Below, piece after piece: positions 9,406 to 20,128 of a stretch of 63,974 nt of DNA. Positions within the stretch are counted from its first letter, which is position 1; every line of letters starts with the position of its first letter. The notes under the pieces were generated by a model. It worked only from the letters and a program-made list of their open reading frames with translations, ran no database searches and had not been told where the DNA came from. The translations under genes were made by a program, and so were the position numbers. The DNA is from a virus, in IMG/VR virus record IMGVR_UViG_3300029319_000033, positions 1 to 63,974 of that record, one strand, 5' to 3'.

Positions 9406-12400
9406 TTATAATATATTACTTAATTGAACTTTTATTGTAACTCTAAGTATATCTGTTGAAACCACATCACCATTACATGTTACAGAAAAATCAAAACTAG
9501 CTCTTGTATTTGCAAAACTAGGTAAAAGATCAAAACCAGTTAATTGATTATTAACTTGATCAAATAATTTAACATTACTAATTGTTTGAGCATCAAATCT
9601 TTCACTTGAAGTAATTGATAATGTTACACCATTAACTGTATTACCATCTCCTCTAAAGAAAACGACTCCAGATCCAGATATTATATCATCATCTTCAGCC
9701 CCATTACCAGAACCAATTGTAACAGCCTTCTTAACTCTAACAAAACCACCAGAATTTGAACTTGTAGAATCATACAATCCACTAAGTGTTAAAGAAGTGT
9801 TTGCAGGAACTGAAGGTGCATCAGCCGATGCTATAGAACGTAAAAATAAACTTAATCCTATTTCAGATGTTAAACTTTTAGTACCAAATCTTAAAACATT
9901 TAAAATACCTGTTATGGTATAAGTTTGTGGTGCAAATTTTGTAAATGTTAAAGCGACATCATCAGCAATAGTTTGTGAAGATGACATTACTAAATTTTGT
10001 TGATCAGTTACTGTTATAACACTAACTAATCCTACAATACCTTCACCTGTAATAACATCACCAACTGCAATAGTTCCAGAATTATTATCAACAACTAGGG
10101 CTGTAGATCCAGTAATAGCACCATTTTTATCTGCTGTTCTTGTAGCTGAAACTTCTTTACTTAAAACACCTTTTAAATTAGAATATTCAATTATCCAACT
10201 ATTAGGTGCTGAAAATGTTAAAATATCACCAACTGAAACATTATTTGCTGCTAAAAATATACCTGTTTGATCTCCGTTATTATTTAAACTTATATCAAAA
10301 CTACCTCCAGCATTTTTTATTGCTATTGTAGTCCCTGACGGTAAAGTCCCTCCAGAAACTATACTTGAAGTTCCTCCAGATGCTGCTGTTTGTATAGAAA
10401 AAACTCTAACGCTTTCATTAAATGTTAAAGCACTTGTACTTCCATTACCTGCAACAGAAACCTCTCTTTCAACTGTTGAATAACCAAAATCTTCATCCAA
10501 TATATCTCTAGAAGTAGTTAAATATTGACCACTAGCAGCTGTAATTGTAAATGAAAAATTAACTAAGGCAGACTTTGTTAATTCTTTTGGTTCACTAAAA
10601 GATGTGCCAGTTATAGTAAGATCACTTGTAGAAGTTGGATTTGTACCTGTTATACTAACATTAGGAGATATTGTCCAAGTAACTTCAGCAGTTTGATTAA
10701 TAGATACAGGATTTGTACCATTAAAATCTGTGGCTAAAGCAGTATCTTCTTGAGCCTCAACTTCATAATTAAATGTTCTAAATACAGATGTTGAAGCATA
10801 TTCTACTGGTATAGAATACACACCTGTAGATGGTATAGTTTGTATTAATGGAGAAGTTAATGTTCCAAAAGCACTAAAATTACTACCATCCCAAAATTCT
10901 GAAAAAGTTAGTTCTGTATCATCTGCTATCGTAGTAGAAGATGAAGCTGTGATTGTATTTGTTGAAACACTACTTACTCTTAAACCAGATTGAACATTAC
11001 CGCCTTCAATTCTCATACCTGATAAAACAGCAGCATTTGTGTTGTCTAAAGTTATACTAGCAGAACCACTAACAGCACCATTGACAGTATCCGTAGTAAA
11101 TCTTTTTAGTCTAAACTTAGCTCCTGATCTACCAAATATTCTTATAAATCTAGTTTCTCCTCTAGCACTTACAGGTTTTGTTGACATCTCCATGCCTGTA
11201 ATTTCATCGGCAGCGTCTAAAAATGTTTTTTCTGCTTTAGCTGTTAATAATATCTTGTCTTCTGTAGGGTTGTTTGTACTAAATACATAGTAAACTTTTA
11301 ATGTAACTGATGCAGGGAAAAAAGATAAAGTTGTATTAATAGGTATTGTAGCTGCAGTGGATAAAGTTAAAGTTGTACTACTTATTCCTGATACTGTAGT
11401 AAAAGATGATATTCCTGTTCCACTGACAACCATTCCTGTTGATATTAAAGAGTTAGAAGCACTAAGTGATACTGTTACAGAATTATCTACATCTGCCGCA
11501 ACAGAAGAAGTGGTAGAAACAAAATCATTGCTACTAGTGTATTCACTAAACGTACTTTCATCTTCCTCCAAAACATCTAATGTTGGTGCGGATCTAAACT
11601 CAAAACCAGTATCTGCTGTAAATGTTCTAGATATTATTTCTGTACCAAATCTTAATATAGTGTCATCAGGTATTGTAGCATTTAAATCAGCACCTGTACC
11701 ATCTTTAATATTCAAAGCAGTGCCATTTATTGATTTTACAAGTGCATTATCAGGAACGCCTGACCCTATAATAGCCATATTTTGAAATATTTTATTAGAT
11801 GAAATGATTATTGTAGAATTATCACTTAAACTTTGTGCACTTGATAAAGTTCCTATAAATTGATCACCATCATTAGTTGTAGCAAGTTGACTAGTTTTAT
11901 CAGTTATTTTTGGAGTAAAAGTTAAGTCTGTGTTATCAGATAATGTTACACTTTCAGACAGTGTAAGTTGAGTAACTGAAGCTACATTTGTAACTGTTAT
12001 AAACTTAGATATTCCATCGCCAGTAACAACTGAACCAACAAATATTTCTGACGATCTATTGTCATAATTTACAGTTGTAGAATTATTAACATTTCCATTG
12101 ACTTTAGCTGTAACTATAGCAACATCATTTCCAGTGATTGAATCATCTATAGAAATAATTTGATTATTAGATATATTATCTATATTTAAAGTTGTGCTTG
12201 AACTAGTAGCACCTCGGACTAATGCTGTCTTTTCAGGATGTAAAACTGGTGAGTTATCTGTACTTAATCCATTAACTTTTGCATTTAAATAATAATGCCC
12301 AACACCACTATAACCAACATTTGAAACGGAAGAAGTAGTTGTATTTTTTTCATCTGTACTAAATGTACCTGTTACTGCATACTTTGCTGGCTTTGCTGTT

Positions 12401-15400
12401 GCTGAAATATTAATGTCTTTAGTTAAATCAGATACCATATTAATAGTAGAATCTATGTCTATAGTTACTGTAACAGTATTATTCAAACTTCCCTGTCCAC
12501 CTACTGCATCTGTATTTTGTATTGTTCTACTACCAGCAGCAGTACCAGCAGCTACATCAATTGCAGATATTACAAATCCAGTATTTGGAGTTATAGTAAA
12601 AACAGCATCACTAAGATTAGCACCAACTTGTGCATTATCTGCCAATTCAGTATAAGTAACAGTAGTAGGATTTACCGTAGCATTATCTATTATATTATTA
12701 GATCCAGTATCTACAGTAAGAGTACGAGTTACTCCTCCACTTTGACTTATTGAAGATGGGAATCCTAATCCTTGTACAGAAAATTCTTTTGTATCTAAAT
12801 TAGATGATGTAGTATCATCCCCTAATATTTGATTAAACTTAAAGTTTTCTTTTTCTTTAAAAAATCTAACACTACCAGTTTGTTGATCTGTAGTTATAGA
12901 ATCAGCAAACCATCCTTTTGTTTCTGTTTCTGGTAATGCAGCTATACTAGCAGGAGAAAGACCTGCTTTTTTAAGAACTTCTAAAGTTGTTCCTGCTCCA
13001 TAAACAGGTGTAAATGTTAAAGTAACATCATTACTTATGCTTTGAGCTGAAGATAATACTAAATTATTTTGATCAGTAACAGTGGTAACGGTTACGGTTC
13101 CTGATATCCCAGAGCCAGTTACTACATCCCCCACAACAATGGTTCCAGAATTACCATCAACAACTAAAGCTGTTGAACTACTTATTGTACCATTTACTAC
13201 AGCTGTACTAGTTGTGCCTCCGTATGTGTATTTTCTAGAATCACTACCCTCGTAATTTAATGTTTTAAAACTTTTTACACTTTGAGGAAAATCATTAAAT
13301 ATAAACTTTACAGAAGATGCACTTGCTGTTCCGTAAAAAGTGTTTCTTACTGTATTATCATGAGAATATAAATCTCCATCTTTATAAGTATAATAAATAT
13401 TATTTAATGAAAATCCATTTTCAGGTATAAAAGATTTAAAGCTAGTCCATCCATCAACTCTTTCATCAAAACTTAATGTTTGATTATTTAAAGTTATATT
13501 ATATGATCCTTTATCATCATCATAACTACCAAGTATTGTTGTAGATAAAGGTAAGTTATCTCCAAAAAAATCAGTCATACCTTTTTCAGATATCTCAGTT
13601 AATCCATCTCTAGATAATCTTAAAACTGCACCTCTAGCTTTATCTGCAAAATATATTCTAAAAGCATGCGAAGCAAAAGATTCTGGATTTTTAGATATAC
13701 CATACTCACCAACATAAGGTATTGCTTGACCTAAAACTCTATTTGTTGCTGTTAAATTAGCATTTCCATCAGCATTAAACAAAGCATCTTTATTTGCTAA
13801 TACTTTTAATATTTTATCCTCACAAAAAGTAATTAAATCTGCATCTCTAGCATATATTCTTTGTATAGTCCCGTATTCAGGATTTATATCTTTTGTTATA
13901 GGTAATGCTAATAAAAATTGATTAAGTTCATTAACACCTGATGTAGAGTTGAATATTCCTGAAAATATAAATGTATTAGTTTTATGTTCTTCTTTGTAAT
14001 CTTCATTTAAAGTTGTGGATACTATAGGACCTTTATCAATAAAAGGTGTATTAAAATCATCTCTTATCCTATTAGATTCTACTCCATTACCAAAAGAAAA
14101 AACATTATACCAATCTAAAGAATTTATTTGACCATGAACTTGATTTTCTGCTAATACAACAGATTTAGCTGTGGCAACATCTCCACTAGTGGTTACCGTA
14201 AAACTGTATATATTATCTTGATCAGTAAAAGTTAATACAGTTCCACTAGACATAGTGCCATTTGTATTATTTAATAATTCTATATTACTACCATCTACAA
14301 CTGAACTAACAATATTAGAATTACCAGATCCCACATTTGTACCAGTAACAGTCATACCTGCTTTTATAATAGGTAAAGCATTACTTGCTTCATGGTAAAT
14401 ATCTAATCCTTCTTTTGTTTTTGGTTCTGTTTCAAATATTGCAGGATTGTTAGAACTTATTTTTTCATCATCTACTTGTATGTTTTTCTTTACTAAAGAT
14501 ATTTTACTTATTCTCCCAAGAAGAGTTGAGCTTGCAGTAGACGGATTAAACGAATCATCGTATAGCTCCCCTGTTTCTTGGTTTCTTATAAATACTTTAT
14601 ATAATCTTCTTTTACCACTTATCCATGTTCTTTTTGTAGTATCATTAGTTCTAAATTCAGACTTTACACTACTACCTGTAACTTCATATACCGAACCTTT
14701 GTCTCCAAAATCATTACTAAATTGTATTAAAGCTCCCGGCTTGGTTATTTCTGTTATCAGTGGATTTACATTTATACTTATATCATCTTCTTCAACACCA
14801 TACTGACCTATATCTATACCTCCAAAATAAAATTCAAAAAACTCAGAACCTTTTTTTGGATGTGTATTTGTTGAATTTAAAGGATTAGTTGCACTACCAA
14901 AATCCTCATCACCCCAAGCAAAATCTCTTTTTGGTTTTTCAGAGTCTTCATCTTTATTTGAAAAATCATTTAATAAGTTTAAATTAATAGTTTCACTTTT
15001 TACTATATCAAATCTAGACTTTACTGAAGGAAATGCCTCTATTATGTTTTTATCTAAAACTGTGTCTCTAGATACTTTAACAAAAAATCTACCAAAAAAC
15101 TCATCTTTTGGTTCTATAGTTTTTCTGAATATGTTTACACTAATATCTGATCCTTCAGAAACTAAAGTTGATGCGAACACGTCTTCATCACTTTCATGTA
15201 TTGGTTCTTTTAGAGTTACATCGTAAACAGTTCCACTGCTAGATAGTCCACCACTTTGTATTTTGTATTTTCTAGATCTTTTAGCAGGAGCAGGTATGAA
15301 ATTTAAATCAGTATTATCACTTATTGTTTGTACAGAAGATAATACTAAATTATTTTGATCAATTATTGTTTTAACAGTAGCATCTCCTGATATTCCAGTT

Positions 15401-18042
15401 CCAACAACTCTATCTCCTACTCTAATAATACCAACATTATTATCTATGGCTAAAGATGTAGAATCAGAAGTAGCACCATTTACTTTTGCTGTAGGGGAAT
15501 CATTTGTTGGTATATCTGTAGATATTTGTATTTCACTTTCAGTTCTAAATGCAGAAGAAAATGAAGGATTTGAAGATGCTTCAGGTCCATTAAATTGAAA
15601 AAATGTAGATCCAACTGATGGCTGATTTACTGATAATGTTGAACAGTTAGCTTTACCTGAAGAAATTAATTTTTGAGATATAAAAGCTGGTGCTTCATTA
15701 GATATATCTAAAACTCTGTATCTAGCTTTTTCCGATACAAAATTATCATTATCGTGTTGTTTCTTAAGTATTAAATAAGTTTCTTCATCTACTTTATTTC
15801 TCTCAGCTGAAGGAAATGATAACCAAATATTACCATCTTCTGCAAAATAAAACTTATCAAGAGCTAAGTTATAATATTCACTTGAAGTTTCTTTTACAAA
15901 AAACTTATAATGCGTTGCCCAGTCAGGAGCATTATTTTGTAACTGTACGTTTATCCTATTTTTTGTTACACCAAAAGATTTAGGTAATTTAATAGATGAT
16001 TTTTTTGAAGAAAAAACCGGGGTCTCTCTTCCATATCTATCAGAATAAGTTGTACCTATTTGATAAGTTCTTAAAGATTTAACTGATTTTTCAGGTATTT
16101 TCTTTTTAGTAAATGTTAAAACAGTATTTTCCTCCACATACACCTCCCAACTATTAGGTGTATATGTAGTTGTAACTCTAGATATATCACTAAATTTTTT
16201 TGTTTCTGCAGATATTGTTAATATGGTACCAGATATATTTTTAACAAAAGTGTGAGCAGGTATTCCTTCACCTGTTATTAACATACCTACTTCAATTAAA
16301 GAATTAGATGAAGATAAAATAATTTTATTACTTTCACCTTTATTAGATGTAGATACAGTAGCCGTAGTTTTTAAATTAGAAGCACTCTGTTCTACAGTTA
16401 CATCAATATCAGGAGTATTTTGTTTTAATAAATTATATCCTTGATAATAATTTGCAAATATAAGTCTATTAGCTATTATTTCTTGAGCTTTTGCTTTTTT
16501 AGGTACATTATCAAAAGGTCTTAATATTTGATTTGATTCTACTAATGCACCAAAACTTTCAGACAAAACAGAATATGATGTTTCTCTATTTTTTAAAACA
16601 TCTACTACATATACAGCATTACTAACTGAATCTTTAACTAATATTTCAACTAATTCAACATCTTCTGGCTGAGTATCAAAACCACTTAAAGATAATGTTC
16701 TTAATGAATTTTGCATACCTATATTGTGACTTTCATCACTTTCATACAAAAATTCACTAGGTAAAAAAGCTACTTCAGAAAAAGGTGAAAATGTAGAATA
16801 TTGACCTTCTTTATATTTATATCTGTAAGCAAACCTTACAAAAGTATCTTCAAATAAAGGATCTTTTTCTTTTAGTGTAGCAGTCCAAGTAACAGCACCT
16901 AAATCTGGTAGGTTTGTGTTTATCGTTTGAATAATACATGTTGCTGAATATGTATTTGAATCAGGGAATCCTTCAGTAATAATTTCAGAATTTATTAAAC
17001 CTAGTATTTTTACAGTTATTGTATGTTTAGTTTCAGTTACATTATCTATTTCAATATGTTCTAATATTATAATGTCATCTTTTATAAAATTAGCTTGAGG
17101 ACTAAATGTTATATCAAAGCTAGATCCTGAAGTTAAAACAGAACCTCCACTGTAAAAGTCTTTTTTTATAAAAACAGGAGTTCCACCTTCTACACCAAAA
17201 CTACTTTGAGTTCTTTCAGTAGAGGACATTGTTAATGTTGGTGCATTTAATGGAGATTGCTTAATTACAGTAATATCTTTTTCTGTAAAATCTGCATTAT
17301 TAATTTGAGTGTGGTAGTTAAAAGTGCTAGAACCAGCTTTAAATTTAGATATTTTTATTAATTTAGGTTCAGTTTGATTATCTGTCCAAGAAAGCAATCC
17401 ACTAATAACATTTGCCCCTGTTATCAAATATTCATCACTATATTTTAATATGTCATTTTTATCAACTAGAACTGGTGATATTTCCCCTGTAGTGCTATCA
17501 AACTCTGCAATACAACTAATTTTAGATTTAAATGTTAATAATGCACCATCTTCAAGAGTAAGTGTTTTAGATAAAATAATACTATTTGAAGTTAAAACCG
17601 TTGTTACTGTCACTTCGTCAAATATTCCTTTACCACTAACAGTCATACCCTCAACTATAGTCCCAGAGTTTTTCTCTATTAAAAAACTAGTATCTGTTCT
17701 TTCACTAGTAACTTGTGCTCTAACGGTGCTGCCTGAAGATATAAACCAATATACTTTATCATTTTGAGGGTCTACAACATATCCTATGCATTTAGGATTT
17801 GTTAAGTCTTTTATTGAAGATGAGTTACTGCCCCAATTAGTTAGTATGCCTGTGCTATTGTCAAAGTTTCTACCATCTTTTAATGTATTACCTAAAACAT
17901 TTTGAATAGACCCAACATTAGATCCTTCAGAAGTAATTATTTCAATATTCTGAGCATCTCTATATTCACCATTAGGTACTAGTCTTTCATCCAGATCTTT
18001 ATTCATTCGACCTGCACGAAAGTGATGTTTTATGTCTGCCAT
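9406..18042 (-). CDS. Giant tail protein (stabilization/tail-tubular-B-like) with reiterated beta domain
   Basis: 2878 residues. The N-terminus (about 1-60, with FRAGRMNKDLDERLVPNGEY and a Gly-rich follow-on) has the look of podovirus tail stabilization/tubular B proteins that begin a beta-propeller. The middle and C-terminal parts contain about eleven copies of a roughly 60-residue beta unit whose core reads VGDVVTGSGISGTVTV, then DQNNLVLSSSQSISD, then LTFTP. A further copy sits in the separate 305-residue protein at 19150-20067. The rest is Ser/Thr/Asn-rich beta sequence typical of tail-surface proteins. It likely forms the tail tube plus receptor-facing decoration. The stop is 9 bases from the 112-residue gene. 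Confidence 0.75.
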   Translation of the reverse strand: MADIKHHFRAGRMNKDLDERLVPNGEYRDAQNIEIITSEGSNVGSIQNVLGNTLKDGRNFDNSTGILTNWGSNSSSIKDLTNPKCIGYVVDPQNDKVYWFISSGSTVRAQVTSERTDTSFLIEKNSGTIVEGMTVSGKGIFDEVTVTTVLTSNSIILSKTLTLEDGALLTFKSKISCIAEFDSTTGEISPVLVDKNDILKYSDEYLITGANVISGLLSWTDNQTEPKLIKISKFKAGSSTFNYHTQINNADFTEKDITVIKQSPLNAPTLTMSSTERTQSSFGVEGGTPVFIKKDFYSGGSVLTSGSSFDITFSPQANFIKDDIIILEHIEIDNVTETKHTITVKILGLINSEIITEGFPDSNTYSATCIIQTINTNLPDLGAVTWTATLKEKDPLFEDTFVRFAYRYKYKEGQYSTFSPFSEVAFLPSEFLYESDESHNIGMQNSLRTLSLSGFDTQPEDVELVEILVKDSVSNAVYVVDVLKNRETSYSVLSESFGALVESNQILRPFDNVPKKAKAQEIIANRLIFANYYQGYNLLKQNTPDIDVTVEQSASNLKTTATVSTSNKGESNKIILSSSNSLIEVGMLITGEGIPAHTFVKNISGTILTISAETKKFSDISRVTTTYTPNSWEVYVEENTVLTFTKKKIPEKSVKSLRTYQIGTTYSDRYGRETPVFSSKKSSIKLPKSFGVTKNRINVQLQNNAPDWATHYKFFVKETSSEYYNLALDKFYFAEDGNIWLSFPSAERNKVDEETYLILKKQHDNDNFVSEKARYRVLDISNEAPAFISQKLISSGKANCSTLSVNQPSVGSTFFQFNGPEASSNPSFSSAFRTESEIQISTDIPTNDSPTAKVNGATSDSTSLAIDNNVGIIRVGDRVVGTGISGDATVKTIIDQNNLVLSSVQTISDNTDLNFIPAPAKRSRKYKIQSGGLSSSGTVYDVTLKEPIHESDEDVFASTLVSEGSDISVNIFRKTIEPKDEFFGRFFVKVSRDTVLDKNIIEAFPSVKSRFDIVKSETINLNLLNDFSNKDEDSEKPKRDFAWGDEDFGSATNPLNSTNTHPKKGSEFFEFYFGGIDIGQYGVEEDDISINVNPLITEITKPGALIQFSNDFGDKGSVYEVTGSSVKSEFRTNDTTKRTWISGKRRLYKVFIRNQETGELYDDSFNPSTASSTLLGRISKISLVKKNIQVDDEKISSNNPAIFETEPKTKEGLDIYHEASNALPIIKAGMTVTGTNVGSGNSNIVSSVVDGSNIELLNNTNGTMSSGTVLTFTDQDNIYSFTVTTSGDVATAKSVVLAENQVHGQINSLDWYNVFSFGNGVESNRIRDDFNTPFIDKGPIVSTTLNEDYKEEHKTNTFIFSGIFNSTSGVNELNQFLLALPITKDINPEYGTIQRIYARDADLITFCEDKILKVLANKDALFNADGNANLTATNRVLGQAIPYVGEYGISKNPESFASHAFRIYFADKARGAVLRLSRDGLTEISEKGMTDFFGDNLPLSTTILGSYDDDKGSYNITLNNQTLSFDERVDGWTSFKSFIPENGFSLNNIYYTYKDGDLYSHDNTVRNTFYGTASASSVKFIFNDFPQSVKSFKTLNYEGSDSRKYTYGGTTSTAVVNGTISSSTALVVDGNSGTIVVGDVVTGSGISGTVTVTTVTDQNNLVLSSAQSISNDVTLTFTPVYGAGTTLEVLKKAGLSPASIAALPETETKGWFADSITTDQQTGSVRFFKEKENFKFNQILGDDTTSSNLDTKEFSVQGLGFPSSISQSGGVTRTLTVDTGSNNIIDNATVNPTTVTYTELADNAQVGANLSDAVFTITPNTGFVISAIDVAAGTAAGSRTIQNTDAVGGQGSLNNTVTVTIDIDSTINMVSDLTKDINISATAKPAKYAVTGTFSTDEKNTTTSSVSNVGYSGVGHYYLNAKVNGLSTDNSPVLHPEKTALVRGATSSSTTLNIDNISNNQIISIDDSITGNDVAIVTAKVNGNVNNSTTVNYDNRSSEIFVGSVVTGDGISKFITVTNVASVTQLTLSESVTLSDNTDLTFTPKITDKTSQLATTNDGDQFIGTLSSAQSLSDNSTIIISSNKIFQNMAIIGSGVPDNALVKSINGTALNIKDGTGADLNATIPDDTILRFGTEIISRTFTADTGFEFRSAPTLDVLEEDESTFSEYTSSNDFVSTTSSVAADVDNSVTVSLSASNSLISTGMVVSGTGISSFTTVSGISSTTLTLSTAATIPINTTLSFFPASVTLKVYYVFSTNNPTEDKILLTAKAEKTFLDAADEITGMEMSTKPVSARGETRFIRIFGRSGAKFRLKRFTTDTVNGAVSGSASITLDNTNAAVLSGMRIEGGNVQSGLRVSSVSTNTITASSSTTIADDTELTFSEFWDGSNFSAFGTLTSPLIQTIPSTGVYSIPVEYASTSVFRTFNYEVEAQEDTALATDFNGTNPVSINQTAEVTWTISPNVSITGTNPTSTSDLTITGTSFSEPKELTKSALVNFSFTITAASGQYLTTSRDILDEDFGYSTVEREVSVAGNGSTSALTFNESVRVFSIQTAASGGTSSIVSGGTLPSGTTIAIKNAGGSFDISLNNNGDQTGIFLAANNVSVGDILTFSAPNSWIIEYSNLKGVLSKEVSATRTADKNGAITGSTALVVDNNSGTIAVGDVITGEGIVGLVSVITVTDQQNLVMSSSQTIADDVALTFTKFAPQTYTITGILNVLRFGTKSLTSEIGLSLFLRSIASADAPSVPANTSLTLSGLYDSTSSNSGGFVRVKKAVTIGSGNGAEDDDIISGSGVVFFRGDGNTVNGVTLSITSSERFDAQTISNVKLFDQVNNQLTGFDLLPSFANTRASFDFSVTCNGDVVSTDILRVTIKVQLSNIL
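9938..10131 (-). repeat. DNA copy of the reiterated beta unit (copy near tail-protein C-terminus)
   Basis: Encodes the unit with VGDVITGEGIVG and DQQNLVMSSSQTIAD. The nucleotide sequence is recognisably related to 13006-13200, 15290-15490 and 19385-19592, so the repetition is visible in DNA as well as protein. Confidence 0.75.
13006..13200 (-). repeat. DNA copy of the reiterated beta unit (mid tail protein)
   Basis: Encodes VGDVVTGSGISGTVTV and DQNNLVLSSAQSIS. This is the copy closest to the one in the neighbouring 305-residue gene. Confidence 0.75.
15290..15490 (-). repeat. DNA copy of the reiterated beta unit (N-terminal third of tail protein)
   Basis: Encodes VGDRVVGTGISGDATV and DQNNLVLSSVQTISD. 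Flanking protein sequence is unrelated between copies, so only the unit is shared. Confidence 0.7.
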
Positions 18043-18045
18043 ATT

Positions 18046-19146
18046 TTAATGTTTAATTCTCTTAGACTTATTTCTCATTATCTGAGCAATCTCCTCAGAT
18101 TTAAGATTAGACAATCTTAATTTAGCAGTTCTTATAGCAGCAAACCTTTCTCTTTTAAATCTATTTACAATGTATTCAGGAACATTTGCTTTAGTTGCTA
18201 ATATAGCATGAGCTAAATATTTGTACATAGCTTCTTCTATAAATTTATGCACAACCATTTCACCATCTGTAGCTAAACCATCACTAATGTAATCTAATAT
18301 AATAGTTTTTCCTGCAACGGAAGAGCTAAAATGTATATTACCTCTAAGTTGATCTATATAGTAAGTACCATTTATTTGAGCAGATTCTGGAGTTAATCCA
18401 TATCTACCACCCAAAAGTAATTTTGTTCTTTCATCTAATGTATTTTCTGATGTTATATTTGAATCTGATTGACTATTACTTTTAGATCTTGACCAAGATT
18501 CTGAATCATTTGACTCTAGTAAATCTCCAGTAGTAGCATCAAATAAAAAATTATAGTCTGAATCTTGCAGTATTGATCTAGGATTGCTAAGTGATCTAGT
18601 GGGGTATAGTGGTCTTTTAATACCTGTTTCAGCCTCTACAAAAGATATTTTAACATAATTAACATAATCTTGAGGTAATGGTATTAATAAACTTAAAGGA
18701 ACTTCTAGCTCAAAAGATTTTTTAGATTCTAAAGTATCGTAACTAAACTCTTGCAATGCTCTTTGAGCATGAAAAGCAACATCTGCTCTTCTGACTCTAT
18801 TTATTATTTTTTCACTACCTACATAAGCAACCATAAAATTACTTATAATGTCATCCAAACTTATTCTTTGATAATTACCAAAAGTTTCTGCTGATGTATT
18901 TTCTTTAACTAATATAACTTCACCTGCAGTTCTTCCTGATGAAAAATCTAAATTAGGTGAACTATAACTATAAAGTGAACTTGATAGTTGCACTCCATCA
19001 GCAAAAACATCAAATTGAGTTTCAGCTGTAGGTAAAGTTGGGAAAAAACTTGTTGTTAATACAAATCTTGTTTGACTAGCTGTAGCAGTAAAACTCTGAC
19101 TTTGACTATAATAGCTTTGTTCAGTTGTTGTTCCTAATAATCCCAT
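18046..19146 (-). CDS. Neck/tail adaptor protein
   Basis: 366 residues. The N-terminus is Ser/Thr/Gln-rich beta sequence. The middle (about 115-160) contains ADVAFHAQRALQEFSYDTLE, a helical segment often seen in neck proteins that join portal to tail. The C-terminus is helical and basic (RFKRERFAAIRTAKLRLSNL). It lies between the 305-residue connector-like gene (3 bases away) and the 2878-residue tail gene (3 bases away), so a head-tail joining role is likely. There is no enzymatic motif. Confidence 0.6.
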   Translation of the reverse strand: MGLLGTTTEQSYYSQSQSFTATASQTRFVLTTSFFPTLPTAETQFDVFADGVQLSSSLYSYSSPNLDFSSGRTAGEVILVKENTSAETFGNYQRISLDDIISNFMVAYVGSEKIINRVRRADVAFHAQRALQEFSYDTLESKKSFELEVPLSLLIPLPQDYVNYVKISFVEAETGIKRPLYPTRSLSNPRSILQDSDYNFLFDATTGDLLESNDSESWSRSKSNSQSDSNITSENTLDERTKLLLGGRYGLTPESAQINGTYYIDQLRGNIHFSSSVAGKTIILDYISDGLATDGEMVVHKFIEEAMYKYLAHAILATKANVPEYIVNRFKRERFAAIRTAKLRLSNLKSEEIAQIMRNKSKRIKH

Positions 19147-19149
19147 CTA

Positions 19150-20067
19150 TTATACTTTTTCTTGTTGTAATTTTTTAACTTCTTGTTGAGTTGCAGCTTG
19201 ATATAGTTGAGGGTCTTCTATAGATATGCCTGCTAATTCTAATATTTTTAATACAAGTTCTGTTTCTTCAGATTCGTGTAGTTCAAAATCTACAGAGTTT
19301 GTAGAATTGAATAAAGCTTCTCCATTGACTATAGTATAATCAAAAGAAGCATCTGTTGGTTTGTCTACATAATTACACTTAACACTAGGTGTAAATGTTA
19401 AAGTTACACCATCACTTATACTTTGACTAGAAGATAAAACTAAATTGTTTTGATCTGTTAAACTAGCTACTGTGACAGTTCCAGAAATTCCTGTTCCTGT
19501 TACAGTATCTCCAACTGCAATATTTCTATTTGTAGACTGACCATCTACGACCAAAGCTGTAGTGCTACTTATTGACCCATTTACATCAGCAGTAGATGAA
19601 GCTAAAGATAAAGGATATAATTTTATTGTTGTTTTATTTTGTCTGGTAAAATAAGGTCTATTTAAAGTTGCTCTGGTTAAAGGAGATTTTTCTAAATCTA
19701 AAACATCATTTTGTGAAACCTCATCTAGTTCAATAGGGTATGTTCCGCCTGAATACATGACAGTGCCTAACCTATAAACATCAGTTGGTAATGTACCTAT
19801 TCCTGATGAATCTATAGTAGATATAGTTTGTTGATACTTTTGAAATATAGCTACCTTTTCATTTAATAAATCAATCATATTAGAATACTCTGTGTCATTT
19901 CCGGGTACTCTATTAAATTGATTTATGTCGTAAAAATATTGTTCAAATATATCTAGTTGAGCTTGATTGGCGAATAAGTTAAACTCTTGAGGAGTTATAT
20001 ATCCTCTTTGTTCTTTATTAGCAATCGCTAAAACTCTTTGATATACTGTATCTACACTTACTGACAT
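19150..20067 (-). CDS. Head-tail connector-like protein carrying one reiterated beta unit
   Basis: 305 residues. The N-terminal helical domain (about 1-60, VYQRVLAIANKEQRGYITPQ, then NLFANQAQ and FEQYFYD) looks like the conserved helical connector/tail-tubular-A-like protein of podoviruses. Residues about 165-225 are an inserted beta unit (VGDTVTGTGISGTVTV, DQNNLVLSSSQSISD) nearly the same as units in the 2878-residue tail protein. The C-terminus returns to helical, acidic sequence. It follows a strong hairpin terminator, so it may start a sub-operon with the neck and tail genes. Confidence 0.65.
   Translation of the reverse strand: MSVSVDTVYQRVLAIANKEQRGYITPQEFNLFANQAQLDIFEQYFYDINQFNRVPGNDTEYSNMIDLLNEKVAIFQKYQQTISTIDSSGIGTLPTDVYRLGTVMYSGGTYPIELDEVSQNDVLDLEKSPLTRATLNRPYFTRQNKTTIKLYPLSLASSTADVNGSISSTTALVVDGQSTNRNIAVGDTVTGTGISGTVTVASLTDQNNLVLSSSQSISDGVTLTFTPSVKCNYVDKPTDASFDYTIVNGEALFNSTNSVDFELHESEETELVLKILELAGISIEDPQLYQAATQQEVKKLQQEKV
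19385..19592 (-). repeat. Reiterated beta unit shared between two different genes
   Basis: This copy inside the 305-residue connector gene matches the units of the adjacent 2878-residue gene at DNA and protein level, which suggests spread by duplication or recombination within the genome. Confidence 0.8.
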
Positions 20068-20081
20068 ATTTTTATTTTTAA

Positions 20082-20121
20082 AATAATAGTGTGACTACAT
20101 ATATATAATCACACTATTATT
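20082..20121 (-). terminator. Strong hairpin terminator after the 279-residue virion gene
   Basis: AATAATAGTGTGA (20082-20094) pairs perfectly with TCACACTATTATT (20109-20121) across a 14-base loop. On the minus strand the stem is followed by TTTAAAAAT, and the hairpin lies 8 bases past the stop of the 20129-20968 gene. Confidence 0.8.
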
Positions 20122-20128
20122 GTACTTT

